From Haberlea rhodopensis (lineage: Eukaryota; Streptophyta; Magnoliopsida; Lamiales; Gesneriaceae), in NCBI GenBank assembly GCA_907163345.1, contig CAJQUN010000416.1, forward strand, positions 426,545-490,544: DNA of 64,000 nucleotides, given 5' to 3'. The notes under the pieces are model-generated. The model saw only the letters and a list, made by a program, of their open reading frames with translations. It had not been told where the DNA came from and made no database searches. Shown one piece after another: positions 45,861 through 58,316 of the stretch. Position 1 is the stretch's first letter, and every line of letters begins with the position of its first letter. A program made the position numbers and the translations under genes.

Positions 45861-46631
45861 AAAATTCGATGATGGAAATATCCTAAAAGGATAAAATGAT
45901 GCAAAAGAGGTAACATGATTACCAAAACTGAAGATATACTGTTGTGAAAAATTCTCTATGCAAAACATATAAAGCTTCTTCGGCCAAGTGGTTTTATAAG
46001 TTGTTAAAAAAAAATCCTGTGCATGCAGCTAAAATGTGTTGCGATAATGCTATAACAAAATGATCTCTAGTGGCATAATCGTGAGTGATTATGTGAAACC
46101 GCGGATCCGCATATGAAATGGTTAACCTAGAGATCATGTGGAAGTTTATCGAGGGGAATGAGGTTAAAATCCTATAATCAAAATCTCATAGTGGATACCC
46201 AACCTTGTTGACTGGAGATCCCAGGATCTAGGTTCAAAATGGACAACTAAATTATGATATTGTATAAACACCTGGAGATCAATCTCCAACTCATTCATAT
46301 GATAAGGGGTGTAGCCTGCAAAAAGGGTACGAGGTTAGGCAAAAGACCTTTAATGATTTCTAAGACATATTAGGATATGTTGGAGTATAGATATTCTTCT
46401 AGGAGATCACCTACGTAAGTGCGAAGTGTGGCCGCTTCAAAAGAATGGAAAGCACTTATGAAACCAAGCGTGGTCCATGGTCGAAATGGATACAACTGTA
46501 AGAAACCAATACGGAGGTTAGAATTGTTATGGTGTGGGTTCAATTGTCTTGGTTTACACCAACGACTAAATAGTTCAAGGCTATAAGTTCACTAATAAGT
46601 CAAGTAAATCCGACTGAATACAACTGATGCT

Positions 46632-48130
46632 TGTTGAACGTACCGCAAGTGTACGGTGTCAAGTTTTAGTATAGAATTTTAAAATACGGATGTCGAACCC
46701 ACAGGGATTGAAAATTAAGTTAAACCAAGTACTGTAATTAGAATAGTCTCGACTTTATTTAGATAATCGATAGCATAATTATTAAACTAATCTACTAAAA
46801 TAAAATAATAATTTAGCAAGATGAAGAATTTAAGTGGAGAAAATCAATGAGAACGGATTCTAGAGGTTCGACTTCACTCAACTATCCACTATGCCGTGTT
46901 CTTCTAATTTATTAACCACGAATCCTATGTTATCTATTACCTCTCCCGAGTGTTAAATAGAAATAATCATTCAACAATCATCTTGATGTGCCCACCTAAG
47001 ATAAATTATTAAACAATTTCAATAGCGCTAGATTCGTTCTATGGCTTCGTTGGAGTTATATGTCTCCCGACTATATAAACTTCCAAATATGTAAATTCCT
47101 ACGGTCCTATTCAAAACCCCCTCTCCCGAGTGATAGATTCTAAATAAATATGACGAATCAACTAGTGATCAATTAATTAAAAGCATTCAAATCAGGAATC
47201 ACAAATAAACCAAACGAAAAACCAAAATGTATTCAATCAATAATCAACGACACAGGTTCAAGTCAATATCCGTCTAACTCTAGAATAATAAATTAGTTCA
47301 TGAATACATTAAATAAACACATAGACATGTCTTTAATCATCATAAACATAAGGGAAGAGATAATCAAACGAATTAGATGATGGCCCTCCGTCCCCGGTAG
47401 TCGCCGTCGTCTTCTCCGTTGTCAAAATCTCTACCCTTTGTTGTAAGCGCACCGCCTCGAATGATCTTCTCCCCTTTCACTAACTCTCGGCTACTGCTCT
47501 CACGTGAATTTCTTCACGTCCGAATTCTGTTGCTCTCGCCTCAAATCCTCTTCGTTTGTGCCTCCCCTCTGTTCTGAATTTTATTTACGTAAATACGTAA
47601 ACCCCTCGCTGCTGCTCTCCTTCCTTTTTTTCCCGTAAAATCTTTTTCCTCCGTTAATCATAAAATCCATGCCTATCTTATATCTATTCATACAAATCAA
47701 GTCAAAAGGAAGGAGATTTTCTTTCCATGTGCTGCACGTAAATCCCTTCCTAATGTATCGCCTCTTCTCTATTGTACGTATGTTGCCTTCTAAAATAATA
47801 ATTCTCCTCTAAAATATATCCTCAATCTTCTCATCTTTATCACTGGTCCATAAAATCTACTCTTTCTCGATCACGTCCGACTTTCTATAAATTGAAGATT
47901 TTTGGCGTTGGGCGCAACATGTGTTGCGTTGTCAAATTCCAACTTTAAGTCCCAATTTGAATTTTTGTAACATTTATGTATTTTTCATCATCTTTTAGTA
48001 ATCAAATACTTCATTCCTTGGATTCCTACAAAACATCAGAAACAAGAACAAAACACCTAATTCTGCTCGAAAACCAAAACAAAAGTATAAGAAAATATAA
48101 TAAAATATAAGTGCAATTATGCACTTATCA
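46632..48130 (-). mobile_element. Solo LTR at the broken end of a PMD-MULE
   Basis: About 1,499 bp from TGTTGAACGTACCGCAAGTG to GCACTTATCA on the plus strand; read minus it starts TGATAAGTGCATAATTGCAC. The blocks ACCGCAAGTGTACGGTGTC and GTCGAACCCACAGGGATTG are typical of plant LTR ends. No matching internal region adjoins it. Flanking 5-mers do not match (ATGCT and GCCGT), so it is not a simple insertion; it abuts the PMD-MULE exactly inside the PMD gene. Confidence 0.6.
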
Positions 48131-49705
48131 GCCGTCACCATATTGGTATCCAGTCTGTACAAATTGTCTTTGATGGCCAATATATCTACGGGTGACTCGT
48201 TCATACCACTCACTATATCCAACCACTACAACACAATATAGTGGTCTGTCCACACATAGATCACGTGCCACCTCCCATTTCTGTATATACACAACATGGT
48301 GTGTACTCCAATCCTTATTGACACTATCATCACGTAATCGTGGATCTGTGGGGATGTCTTGTAGCATTCCAAATTGACGAAGAACCCTATCAGGATGGTG
48401 CATTTCAACAGTATCATAACAAATTAATTTTTTGGCATATGTCCATAATTGGTGGCTTAGATGTTCAGTGCACTCATCAGGTATGACTGTCAATTAAACT
48501 ACAAATGCAAAATTGCATTAAAAAATATATATACAACATTATTTATTTTTCATAATAAACACAACTAATATATTGCTTACTTGAGTTGATGATTGCTCAT
48601 TAAGAATGTCCCTAATGATGCGTACAGAATGCCTCCCTGTTTTCCTAAACCTTAAATGACATGTCCATTTGTAGAACCACAATTGAAAAATCTATAAATA
48701 TATTAAAACATATAAAATAACACAAAACATAATCATATTATTATCTTACACCATATGGAGCAGCATGTAACATATTCTCCTCATCGATAATGATTGGGCC
48801 AATGTCGAATCTAGCCTCACCCATTTGAGGAGTTAAACCTGGTATTCTTGACCATGCCCAAATCTAAAATATTGTCATGAATAATATTAGTTAATTATGA
48901 CGATAAAAATATTTCAAACATTTGAAAAGCACAAACGTAAAGTTTACCTGTACGACCTGTAATGCACCACCTATCAATTTTTTTCCTCTCATCGAGGAAG
49001 TGCATAACTCACGGTACAAATATGCCAACACGGCACTACCCCAACTATAATTGCCAACAGAATCAATATCCTCTAACTTCTGTAAAAAAAAATTTAACTT
49101 TACAGTATTGCCGGAGGAATCAGGGCACAAAATTCCACCTAACATCAATAATACACAAGCCCAAGTATATCCGACTACATCTTATGTTGTACTGTGCTCA
49201 TTAAGAGCATTATTCACCAAATGATTCTTTATTGCAGATAGGTACAACTTTGCACCTTTAAAGTGTGCAGTATCGGTGTAAATCCCAAAAGCATATTGCA
49301 ATATTCTTGCCACTCAGGTATACTTCTGTCATAATCAATACCAGATAATACGATACCATCTACTGGCAATGCCCATATCACTGCAATGTCTTGTAGTGTG
49401 AAGGTTGCCTCTCTGGATTTGAAGTGGATAGTATGTGTTTCACGGCGCCATCTCTCAACTAAAGTCGTGATGAGGTGAAAGTCAAGTGTAATTTTACCTG
49501 ACCTATAAACACCATAAAAATCAATACTGTCCAACCGACTCACTTCACACGTATCTAGGGGACAAAGATCCCAAAAATATTTATCAGGGTTTCTGCCTCG
49601 AAGTGTAGTATCAATATCACCTGCCCAAACATTCTCATATCGATGAGATGATTGTATTGATAGGAGATGACTGTCAATCGGGCCTGGTGCTCTTTATAAA
49701 TCCAT
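48131..49705 (-). pseudogene. Plant mobile domain (PMD) protein, MULE-borne, copy 1
   Basis: PMD proteins (MAIN/MAIL1 and many transposon relatives) share a domain of unclear biochemistry. The frame starts at ATG 49705, has a stop at codon 4, then continues GPIDSHLLSIQSSHRYENVW, RSGKITLDFHLITTLVERWR, EATFTLQDIAVIWALPVDG, EWQEYCNMLLGFTP. Later, exon-like parts follow on the minus strand (about 49140-48900, with AVLAYLYRELC, and 48493-48131, with WTYAKKLICYDTVEMHHPDR and DLCVDRPLYCVVVVGYSEWY). The end is cut by the LTR. Stops make it a pseudogene. Database entries may call such proteins serine/threonine phosphatase 7 long form-like; no phosphatase motif is present. Confidence 0.75.
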
Positions 49706-50183
49706 CCTGAAATATTACACAACAAATATCAACATAACAAAAATATAAATATGGCCACCACCACCCGCCACCATCCACCGCCGCCCCACCGCCGGGCGTT
49801 GCTAGAAAACGGCGGCCACCTCCAAACATCCCCAACGGTCGTAATCATCCGGCGGTCTCCTCCACTCATCTCCAAACTATAACTATCTTTTCAATAACTA
49901 CTAAACAACAAAAATCAAACAAAAACAACAAAATAATATAAATTTTACAACTTTCAAAAATTTATATTACTGAAAAAAATATTACCTCAGCTTCAAGAAT
50001 GATAAACAACTAAGCTCCACAAATTGCAAACCACAACAACTTTGAAAAATTTGGCAAAAAAAACATGGAAGGATTTTCGAAATTTTTGGGGAAAAATTTC
50101 GTCTGGAAGAGGAGGAGAAAGGAAGAAAGAAAGGAAGAAGAAGAAGAGAAGGGCCGACGCTTTTAAAAAATATTATTGATTGC

Positions 50184-50310
50184 GTCATCTTAGATGACGC
50201 CTTCAATAAAAAAAACTATTTTTTGTTGAAGGAGCCATCTCAGATGGTGCCTTCAATAATATTTTTAAAAAAATATCTGAAGGCGTCATCTTTAGATAGG
50301 GCATTCAATA
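50184..50310. repeat. Palindrome cluster at the end of PMD-MULE copy 1
   Basis: Three palindromes of the type GTCATCT-AGATGAC (GCGTCATCTTAGATGACGCC; AGCCATCTCAGATGGTGCC; GCGTCATCTTTAGATAGGGC), flanked by TTGAAGG/CCTTCAA, about 50 bp apart. They are potential hairpins. Confidence 0.85.
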
Positions 50311-50639
50311 ATTTTTTAATTCAGAAATGAAGACGACACCTAAAGTCATCACTTCAAATGGTGTTTTAGGTTACTTTAAAAATATTTTAAAATATCGATT
50401 ATTTTGTTAAATTAATTATTTTTATTGGTTGATTCATTAAAAAACCCGATATTGGTTTGCATTAATTTAATGTTTTATGTTTTGATTGATTTATATGATG
50501 TAAAATTAACAAAAGCAGTATTATTTTATTATCTTCTAGGTGAAAAAAGTAAATGATTTATATTATTTTATTACCATATATGGTATGGTAAGAAACCTTA
50601 AACCCTACGTCCCAAACCCCACAACCGTTGTGAACCACA

Positions 50640-53059
50640 ATGTTCGATGTTCCGGTCACCTCTGTCATACGACAACATTTAATTCCGCAGAATATCTTCT
50701 CCCAAATCCCCTCTTTAACCATCTCCCCCGTTGTTGACTTGGCAGAGTTCCCGGAGAAGGACGTCATATGGCGAATCCTCACTCAATTACAATCTCACAC
50801 TCGTCACAGTGATAAATTCTTTATCAATTCTCTCAGGCACAACATTCTCTTCAAGAACGAAGTTCTTAAGTTGAGCCCTTCTGAGATAGACGCCATTGTG
50901 GAGAAATTGAGTTTCCAGAACTCCGAAATTGCGATTGAGTTTTTCGTTTTGCTGCAAAATAAGCTTTGGGATCAAGCACTCCCGAAGCTCGCGTTTTGTT
51001 GTTGCGCACCTTTTGGAGGAAAAGAAGCGGCTACGTGGGCTTCACTGCCATTTGCTGCAGGTGGTTCAGGATGAAGGTAATTAGCACTTGGTCATTGTAT
51101 TTGCTGATAATATGATTAAAAGAGGAGTGTTTTAGATACATGGGTAGTCTTTCGAGTGATTGTTGATTATAAAAGTTATCAGTTCGAGTTTTGTTTGAGT
51201 TTGAGGTTGCTTGAGTTCTATTGAGTTTAGATTATTGTTTATTAAATTAGTTAATTTATGATCTTTGGCATTCGAAATGTAAGATTTTGGTAAATATTTG
51301 AAACTCAAGATTTTAATTTTTGGACTTTGCATTTCTTTCAATATGATTTCTGAATCCATGGCAATTGGCAAATCTTTCAATCAAATCAATCTTAAAGTTC
51401 TAATGTCCTTTATGTGGTGCATGGTTCGCCATCGCACCGCCAACCTTCAGCTATCAGCAATACTACTTAATGGGGTGACGATGAAAGAGAAGGTCGCGGT
51501 GTCTGAATGGACGACTTCGTTCGCGGTTATTGTCGCGATATTTTTTAAAATTAAAAAAAAAATTAAATTAAATAAAAGTATTTAAAAATTTATTGAAAAA
51601 AATTAAAAAAATTCCGTTCCGGCCATTCCTTTGCGGCCGTGAAATCGTCGCTACACTCCACGACTTACCCGTTCCGTTCTGCGGAGGCCGCAAAATCGCC
51701 GACATAGATACGTACCCGTTTTAGCCTGGAACTTTGCAACGAAAGGAGCCGTTCCCGTTCCCGTTTCTGCAAACCATGATGTGGTGTTGTGGGAAATATC
51801 TTTTCATGCTTCATTGGAGACTTTTATTTAGAAGAGTTTAGAGATATAAATTTTGGATTTTCTTATCTTTTGTGCCTGTGTATCTGAGATTCTGATATTT
51901 ATTAGCTTAAATTTCACTCACATTCTGTTAGCTCTGGCTTGGAGTTCCTGTATAGAGTCTGTGTTGTAGGTTTGATTGATATGATGGACCGATGGCTCAT
52001 AATTAGGGATGTCCGAGCATGAAGCTTGTAATCTTTTGATTTTTCAAAAGACATTTAAATATTTCCCCTTCCACAGGCTCACACTTACTTAAGAGGTTGC
52101 TAGGGTGAGAGTAGGTTGCTAGGGTGAGAGTACAAGAATCTTTGATTGTGACTTCATTTGAAATAAATCAGGATAAGAACATGTAGTTTGTATTACAGTT
52201 TTGTAGCTGTATGAATACTTGTGGTTTGAATTGGATTGCAAAAAGGTTGGGATTCATGTCATTTCAATGATTGGATGGGGTAAGCACCCCCGCCCCTTCG
52301 ATGGCATCCGATGCCATCTACCGTCGCCCTCCCTAATCAAGCTGCAAGTTTCTTCGTGTCATTTCCATTTTGTCGGTTAGACATTTGCTTGGTTTCAAAG
52401 AACAAAGGTGTTGATGAATCTCCTTCTCCTATATGATATGTCTTTCTTTGTTGTTTGGTGTCAAGTTTAGTTACATGCGAATTGGAGAACATATACATTG
52501 CTATTTTTTTCTGCTATCTGATTCGTTATGATTTCTTCAGGTTTTGAATATGCATTCTCACTTTGTGAGCTACTTTTTAAAAGTTTCAGGTGTTGGGACT
52601 CAAACAATCTGGTCTGGATATGCTGGCCCTTGCATATTCCAGATCTGGTATGGTCTATGATTCCCTTGTTGTCCTCGCCAGGATGAAGGACTTAGATATT
52701 CAGCCATCAATGCACACAGATATCATTTGGGATGTTTATAATGAATCAAGGCCAATGGGAGTGGCCCAACCGAGTATACAAATTCAATTTTCCTTGATGG
52801 ACTTTGCTGGCAGTACTTGATTCATGAAGCAATTGCATTTCTGTGCAATCTTGAAGAGAAACCGGGGAAGCCTTGTCTTGCTTCCTATAATACTCTTATG
52901 TCAGGATTTTGTAGAATGGGGTTCGTAGATATTGCAAAATCATTATTCTGCAAGATGTGTAAGTTACTTCCTGAAGCATGTAGTTATTATAATATTCTCA
53001 TTCATGGGCTCTGTGTTGCTGGTTCAATAGAGGAAGCACTAGTGTTGAATGATAGATAA
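50640..53059 (+). pseudogene. PPR protein (At1g13630-like), decayed
   Basis: PPR proteins bind organellar RNA. Exon-like part 1 (50640-51075) starts MFDVPVTSVIRQHLIPQN and contains EFPEKDVIWRILTQLQSHTR, SEIAIEFFVLL; a frameshift near 50995 is followed by HLLEEKKRLRGLHCHLLQ in another frame. Part 2 (52600-53059) has LDMLALAYSRSGMVYDSLVV, DIIWDVYNE, then a frameshift, then SYNTLMSGFCRMGFVDIAKS and YNILIHGLCVAGSIEEAL. The order matches the N-terminal third of At1g13630-type proteins. About 35 residues are deleted between PSMHT and DIIWD. Most PPR repeats are missing. Between the parts lies 1.5 kb with a hAT MITE and a 19-bp direct duplication (52094-52131). Confidence 0.75.
51420..51778. mobile_element. 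hAT-type MITE in the PPR pseudogene
   Basis: A 359-bp element with perfect 8-bp target duplication ATGTGGTG (51412-51419 and 51779-51786) and short inverted ends (CATGGTTCGC / CATGGTTTGC). Both TSD length and TIR are hAT-like. Internal sequence has GC-rich arms (CGTTCCGTTCTGCGG) around an A-rich centre. No coding capacity. Confidence 0.85.
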
Positions 53060-53569
53060 AGATGACAAGTGTGAGTTTTACTTTATTAGAAGTGTTAGTC
53101 ATTATGAGTCTATAATTAACAATGCGTTATATCTCCTTTATTTTAATTATTCATAAATGATTCAAATGCAGCAAGTGCAGAAATCAAAAGAACACGAGAA
53201 TTGGGAAATTTTCTTATATTTGACGGAATGAAAACAGCACAGGAAATACCAAAGAAACACTCCAAACCTAAATATTACTCAGGGAAAGGTAATCTCCCTG
53301 CCTCAGCCGTAGCTCACTCCAAAACTCACTAATTTCAGATCCAAGCAAGATATATTGGAGAGCTGAAGCCCATGTTTTGGAAACCAGGTGCATTATGTGC
53401 AGAGCTGAAGCCCATCAGCTGTATTCCAAGAAACCGATATTTTATGTTCTTGGGGTCCAACTGTATGCTTTTCTTCATGAGCACAGCACATAGAAACCGA
53501 GGTACATTATTCCATCAAATGACATAACCACCTCTCACACATGACTTATGTATGATCTAAATATAGGGA
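53060..53569. other. Spacer between PPR pseudogene and AhpC/TSA fragment
   Basis: No PPR motif or other coding exon is recognised after 53059. A short direct repeat (GAGCTGAAGCCCAT) occurs at 53360 and 53403. Confidence 0.5.
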
Positions 53570-53578
53570 TAAATGGTT

Positions 53579-53895
53579 CAGGTAAAAGATTCCTGGCCTA
53601 GATACTGTGGCGGAGACATGCTCTTTGACAGGGACGAGTTTTTCAAGGCTTTAGATGGGGTAAGCTGCTCAGGACAAGTTCACCTCTGGTTTCTTGCTCA
53701 ATCATCCATTGCAAATTACAAGCGAGCAAAAGCTATCGGGGTTGATCAAAACTTTAAAGGGTGAAGGGGAGATCAAGGGTGGCCTCTTCATGGTTGGGAG
53801 AGGAAAAATGGCATTGCTCACCAGTTCATTGAGAGAAACTTTGGCGACTGGGAACCACTGGCTGAAGTTATAGAGATCTGCACTCCGTATCCAGG
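53579..53895 (+). pseudogene. AhpC/TSA (thioredoxin-superfamily) protein, C-terminal fragment
   Basis: The frame reads SWPRYCGGDMLFDRDEFFKA, LDGVSCSGQVHLWFL, KRAKAIGVDQNFKG, then stops. After a frameshift it gives EIKGGLFMVGRGK, and after a second one NGIAHQFIERNFGDWEPLAE then VIEICT. This is the C-terminal part of plant plastid-type AhpC/TSA (peroxiredoxin-like) proteins. The N-terminal thioredoxin fold is absent. Two small frame changes make it a pseudogene or a remnant exon. Confidence 0.7.
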
Positions 53896-55127
53896 TATGC
53901 CTTTACGGGTAGGAGATATAAACACCAGAACATGACAGGACCATTAAATCAAACAGAGCTTCTGCAAGGATATGTATATATGATGTTTTAGGCTTTTAGC
54001 ATTAGTCTTCAACCTGAAAAAGATTCACTATGATAAATTCTGCTTCAATTTTATACAGAACCCACCGAATAGCCAGTCTAGGCGATGCAATCAATAATAG
54101 AAGTAGAATAATGAATTCTCAACTGTCAGAAGAAAAGTTTGGCTTGAACCTCAGTGTCAGTCCATGAGTCGTATTTCACCATCAAGAACTCTATAGCTAT
54201 TATTAGTTTTTGAAACTTGTTTCCGGGCATGTATTCTTGTGATTGATGAAAATTATGTTGTTGTGTCGTTGAGAACTTTCGTTTTCTATGCTACCAATTC
54301 AGATTGTCCAAGAACTTAAATAACAGAAAACGGATATGTAATCACTTTTGCTGCTGTTAATCCGATCAAAGCCAATTGCCGATGAAATTCTCATGTTTAT
54401 AGTAGAATTTCACTTTGATTCCTATAAAATTTTGAAAATGTTCTTAAAACAATACATTATGCTTCTAAAACATCTTGAAGTGATTAATGCTTCAAAGCAT
54501 GGCAAACGTGAAATAGTTGCTGGCATGCATTTGAGTTCTCCAATGCATTTCAAAGCTGAAACTGAACACCTGATATTGTTCCTCTAGAATAAGGTACAGT
54601 TTAATAATCTTTTCTCTGGTTCGGAAGTAACAAGAATTTGAACCCCTCGGAACCCCACAAAGTATCCAATAAGAGCATGATATGGAAATACTAATCAATC
54701 AATAAAACGAAAATAAACCCACTACATGATAACCGAGAAAAGCGAACTCCTGCAAGTAGCATCAGGCATAGAAGATAACAGGCGACCTTCCTGCAACTTC
54801 ACTCTGGAGAAGAACTCTTAGCATTCGACTTCTTGCTAAGTGGAATACAATGTTTGAGTTCAAATAGAGCACTTTCATTCACGGAGGACTGAGGGGTTTA
54901 TATCATGGATAAGGAATAGGTGATCCCGAATACTTATCAGAATAACAACAGAAGGACAAGAAATTGCTCGGCTATTCACATTAAAAGAAGGAGAATGGAG
55001 GGACACGACTGAAGTACTGAGACATCGATCAGGTTACAGCTTTCATGTGTCTGCGTGGTAGAGAATCTGATGGTGCAACAAAGAAACTGAAGTCAGATTA
55101 AAATCTTTGGCTATAAATGAAGCTACA
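53896..55127. other. Spacer, includes the 3' flank of the bHLH49-type gene
   Basis: No coding exon was recognised. The part near 54720-55127 is the expected 3'UTR side of the bHLH gene on the minus strand. Confidence 0.5.
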
Positions 55128-56913
55128 TTAGAGGACATGCAAAATACCATTTAAATCTTGTTCATCTATAGTAGGACTTGAGTTGAAGCCCATTTGAACA
55201 ACGTTGTGAAGTTCATCTTCCCAGGCATTCGATACCTGCTGATGATGACACTAGAGTATTATAAAATAAATCCCCTCTATATATGCCCTCAAAATAAGCT
55301 TATTTTGGAAGGTGTATTAGAGTTAGTTAACAAATGCAGCTGTACATAACTTGTAAATGTAGTCAGGAAGGTAGTTAGTTAGAAGAGCCTAATTATTAGT
55401 TACACTTGTACATAAACTCTGTAACTTCCATCATTTGAGTATGACCGGAGAATTCATGTTTTCTCTCATATTCTTCCAGATATTATTAGTCTAATAAGGT
55501 GATACGCTATTTCTTCTGCTGGCATTACTCTACCAGAGGAAATAATCAATTAGAGCTTTACTTGTGAAGAAGGATCTTTGAATTCTTCACCAACAGCAGT
55601 TGATTGGAGATTAATTGCACTTTGAAGAGCATCCGAAGAGTTTCCTAGACCGGGAAGGCCTGATTGAATTAGTGCAGGTTGTGATGGATGTAGAGGAGGA
55701 TAAGGCATGTTCATACTGGGGGGGAAAGCCAATGAGGATGGCAGACCATTTCTAGGTTGAAGGACCTGTTACCGATTATTCTTGTATTAGATACGTAGGA
55801 ATTACAAGGTCAATTGCAAAGTGGGGTGGGATACGAGAGGCATATACTTACGTCTTTTGTGAGGAATGCTTCGATATTGAAGTTGAGCCGTGGATTAACT
55901 GTTGCAAGCTTCATGGACAGGAACTGAAAAGAAACAGAAATGCACTACCATTAACGATCTCTAAACTTTAAAATTCTTATGCAACAAGAATAAATTTTTA
56001 AAAGTATAGAACTATTATTGAAACACCTCATGTGAACCCAAGTTTCCAGGATAAGTGGTATAACTAATACGATATTTGTGCCACGAGGTGAAAGTTTTAG
56101 AATTGCCCAATATAATTCCTATTATTCATCAGGTTGGTATCGAGTGCTTATTTGCAGGATATTGTTGATAGACAATCCATCATGCACGTGTATGATCTAC
56201 GGTTTATACCTGAAGGGATCCCCATTAAATTATAAAATTAGTTCGGGCAACTTCCCATGAGTTCAAGCTTTTGGGTTAGAAATGGTAACTAACAGTCGTT
56301 AATTTAGCATTTTATGTGTATATTGAGCATGCACCTCATCAAACTCACATACTTATTGATTTCCGGTGAAACCAAATTGCGTTTCTGCGAAAAGTTCGTT
56401 AATATTTCTTGATAGTTTAAAAGAATGGGTTAAAAGGGGGTCTCTTCAATAGCTAAAGCTCTACCATTGAAAAACTCCACATTAAAAATGTTGTTGTATT
56501 CTTAAAAACTCATGAATAACAAGAAGACTTTGAGAGCATTCATCACATACCTCAACCTGTCGCTGCAGTGATTGCACATAATTGATGATCTCGTCCAGCA
56601 TAACTGATTTTCCTGTAACCTGCTAGGAAAGATGTATGAGTATTGAATACGCAAAAAGTCCAATGGCAATAAGATTTAATCAATGCTACTAACCTTGCTG
56701 CAACCAGGAACGAGATCCTGAAGGTATTTCATCCTTTCACTAATCTTCTCTCTCCTCACCTGCATTCAACAAGCAGTAGTCTAATGTCAAAACCAAATGA
56801 AACTTTGCTCACTAAAGTAGCATAGTACACAAATAGAATCCCCAATAGACGTTCATTACAACTAGGGGTATTTGATTTGTATTCAAAATTATTGAACTTC
56901 AGTCGACTCGAAC

Positions 56914-56960
<47 letters not shown>

Positions 56961-58316
56961 AACTCGAGACATAATTTGAACAATTGGTTAATAATGTTAA
57001 TAATTAAATTTGAACAAAAAAAAATTGAGCAATTCGAAGCAATTATAGTTCAATTTTCAAAATTCAAACCAAGATTTGAGGCCGCTAAAAAACTTTGAGA
57101 TCTGACTTAAAAATGAAACTATGAGTGACATTGCTCTCGATTCAGTTCATTTGTACAAACAGATGAACTTTTAAAGCCATTACCCTTTCAGCAAGACTGT
57201 GGCTGTTTGTGGCCTGACCTCTTCGTGCTCTAACATGTATATATTCTTCTTTAGGCAAATCTGACCCTTGGGATCCCTGCATACCATGTTTGCCAACAGG
57301 TTTACTGCTCGAAGCTGGTTCTTGATCGCCCTTTTGTCTAATTTCGACATGGTCCTTTTCTGTGTCAATACATGGCTGTGGGGCTGCCTTCTTGTATTCA
57401 TCCAGGCCAACATTCTGAAACACAAATACAAACTGAATCAACAAAATTCAGAATGCCGCTGCAGTCGAGCTGTGTTGAAGTTTTAGAAAAATGGAAGCTA
57501 TAGATGATTATCCAATGAATGGCACCATAAACATTCTACCTGAGCAATTCTCTTCCTTTTCTTGGAGCCATGCCCTTTACCAGAAGACTCCACAGCTGCA
57601 CCTTCAAACTTCTCTAGCGAATCACCGTTATTAAATTCAGCAACATCAGACTCATTACCTGATGCCTCAACTGCCTTTTTTGCTTCGTCTTGAGACCGAA
57701 GAAAACTTTCATTCCTTTTCTCATTCTGGAGTTGGCTCGCTTCTATGCAATGCTCGACTGGAAATGAAGCCTCTTTAGAAGCTTCAGCCATGTTTATTTC
57801 GTATCCATTGCCCCGAAAAATCTCATGCGGGCCTTGTATCGAAGGATAAGTATGAGAATATGGATTCAAAGGGTCGGGAACGGAGAAGGAATTCATCATT
57901 TCCCCAAAATTCCCTCCACTGAAGCTCGAAAACCTAGCTGCTCGTTCAATAAAAGCTGAATCAGCTGGAAAGAGAGGCAAGCTCTGACGAATCATCCCTG
58001 GAACAGCAGGTAAAAAGATACCCTTTCTAAGGATTTGATCAGGGTTCCAATCAAGAGTAGCTCTTATGGAATTAAGATGACTCAAAGTTCCAGTATTTGC
58101 TTGCTGATCCCAATTCTGAGGACAAAAAGAATCAACCACTGACGCAGAGGAGTAAACAGAAGACTCCACCATTGGATTGTTCATTGGAATCGTTTCAACA
58201 GATGCATTTGTTAGATTGTTTCCAGTCACTTGCGAGTTTGAGGATAAATTATATGTAAGATAATTTCCAGGATTTTCACTCTCCTTCTCCGATACAACGG
58301 AGGTAACCATATCCAT
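55128..58316 (-). CDS. BHLH49: bHLH49-like transcription factor (intact, seven coding exons)
   Basis: A nuclear bHLH factor of the group that includes bHLH49 and CIB-like growth regulators. Coding exons: 58316-57540, 57414-57184, 56759-56694, 56619-56551, 55923-55852, 55765-55562 and 55235-55128. All borders are GT-AG and all in phase 0, total 508 codons plus stop. Exon 1 has the conserved FPADSAFIERAARFSSFSGG and the basic KKRKRIAQ. The bHLH is split over exons 2-5: VRARRGQATNSHSLAER, VRREKISERMKYLQDLVPG, VTGKSVMLDEIINYVQSLQ, FLSMKLATVNPRL. The C-terminus has MNMPYPPLHPSQPALIQSG and WEDELHNVVQMGFNSSP. Glu and Arg needed for E-box contact (HSLAER VRRE) are present. The length is normal for the family. 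I see no damage. Confidence 0.93.
56914..56958 (+). repeat. (GT)n(TA)n microsatellite
   Basis: About 8 bases of GT followed by about 36 of TA, in the intron between coding exons 2 and 3 of the bHLH49-like gene. Likely polymorphic. Confidence 0.9.

Larger units (their letters stand above)
43068..46631 (+). mobile_element. Degenerate copia-type element with Gag only
   Basis: Starts TGTTGGAAAG at 43068, with an LTR-like region (palindrome cluster 6, then CACTATATATACAC TATA box near 43287), a copia Gag, and about 2.2 kb of non-coding DNA. No protease, integrase or RT is seen, and no second LTR was found. The right part (46190-46620; GATACCCAACCTTGTTGACT, GGAGATCACCTACGTAAGTG) looks like internal sequence of copia-type elements. 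The right end is given by the start of the next LTR, and no target duplication was found. Confidence 0.55.
48131..50450 (-). mobile_element. Truncated PMD-carrying MULE, copy 1
   Basis: The right end reads GGGTTTTTTAAT on the minus strand (about 50436-50450), as in copy 2. Inside it are palindromes such as GCGTCATCTTAGATGACGCC (near 50184) and GGAGCCATCTCAGATGGTGC (near 50230), then a GC-rich segment, then a PMD pseudogene. The left end is missing and replaced by the LTR at 46632-48130. It is an inverted relative of the copy at 59408-63494. Confidence 0.65.

Noticed and set aside
48131..49705. Protein phosphatase 7 long form
   Set aside because: Annotations of such proteins often say this, but no metallophosphatase motif is visible. 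Only the plant mobile domain is supported.
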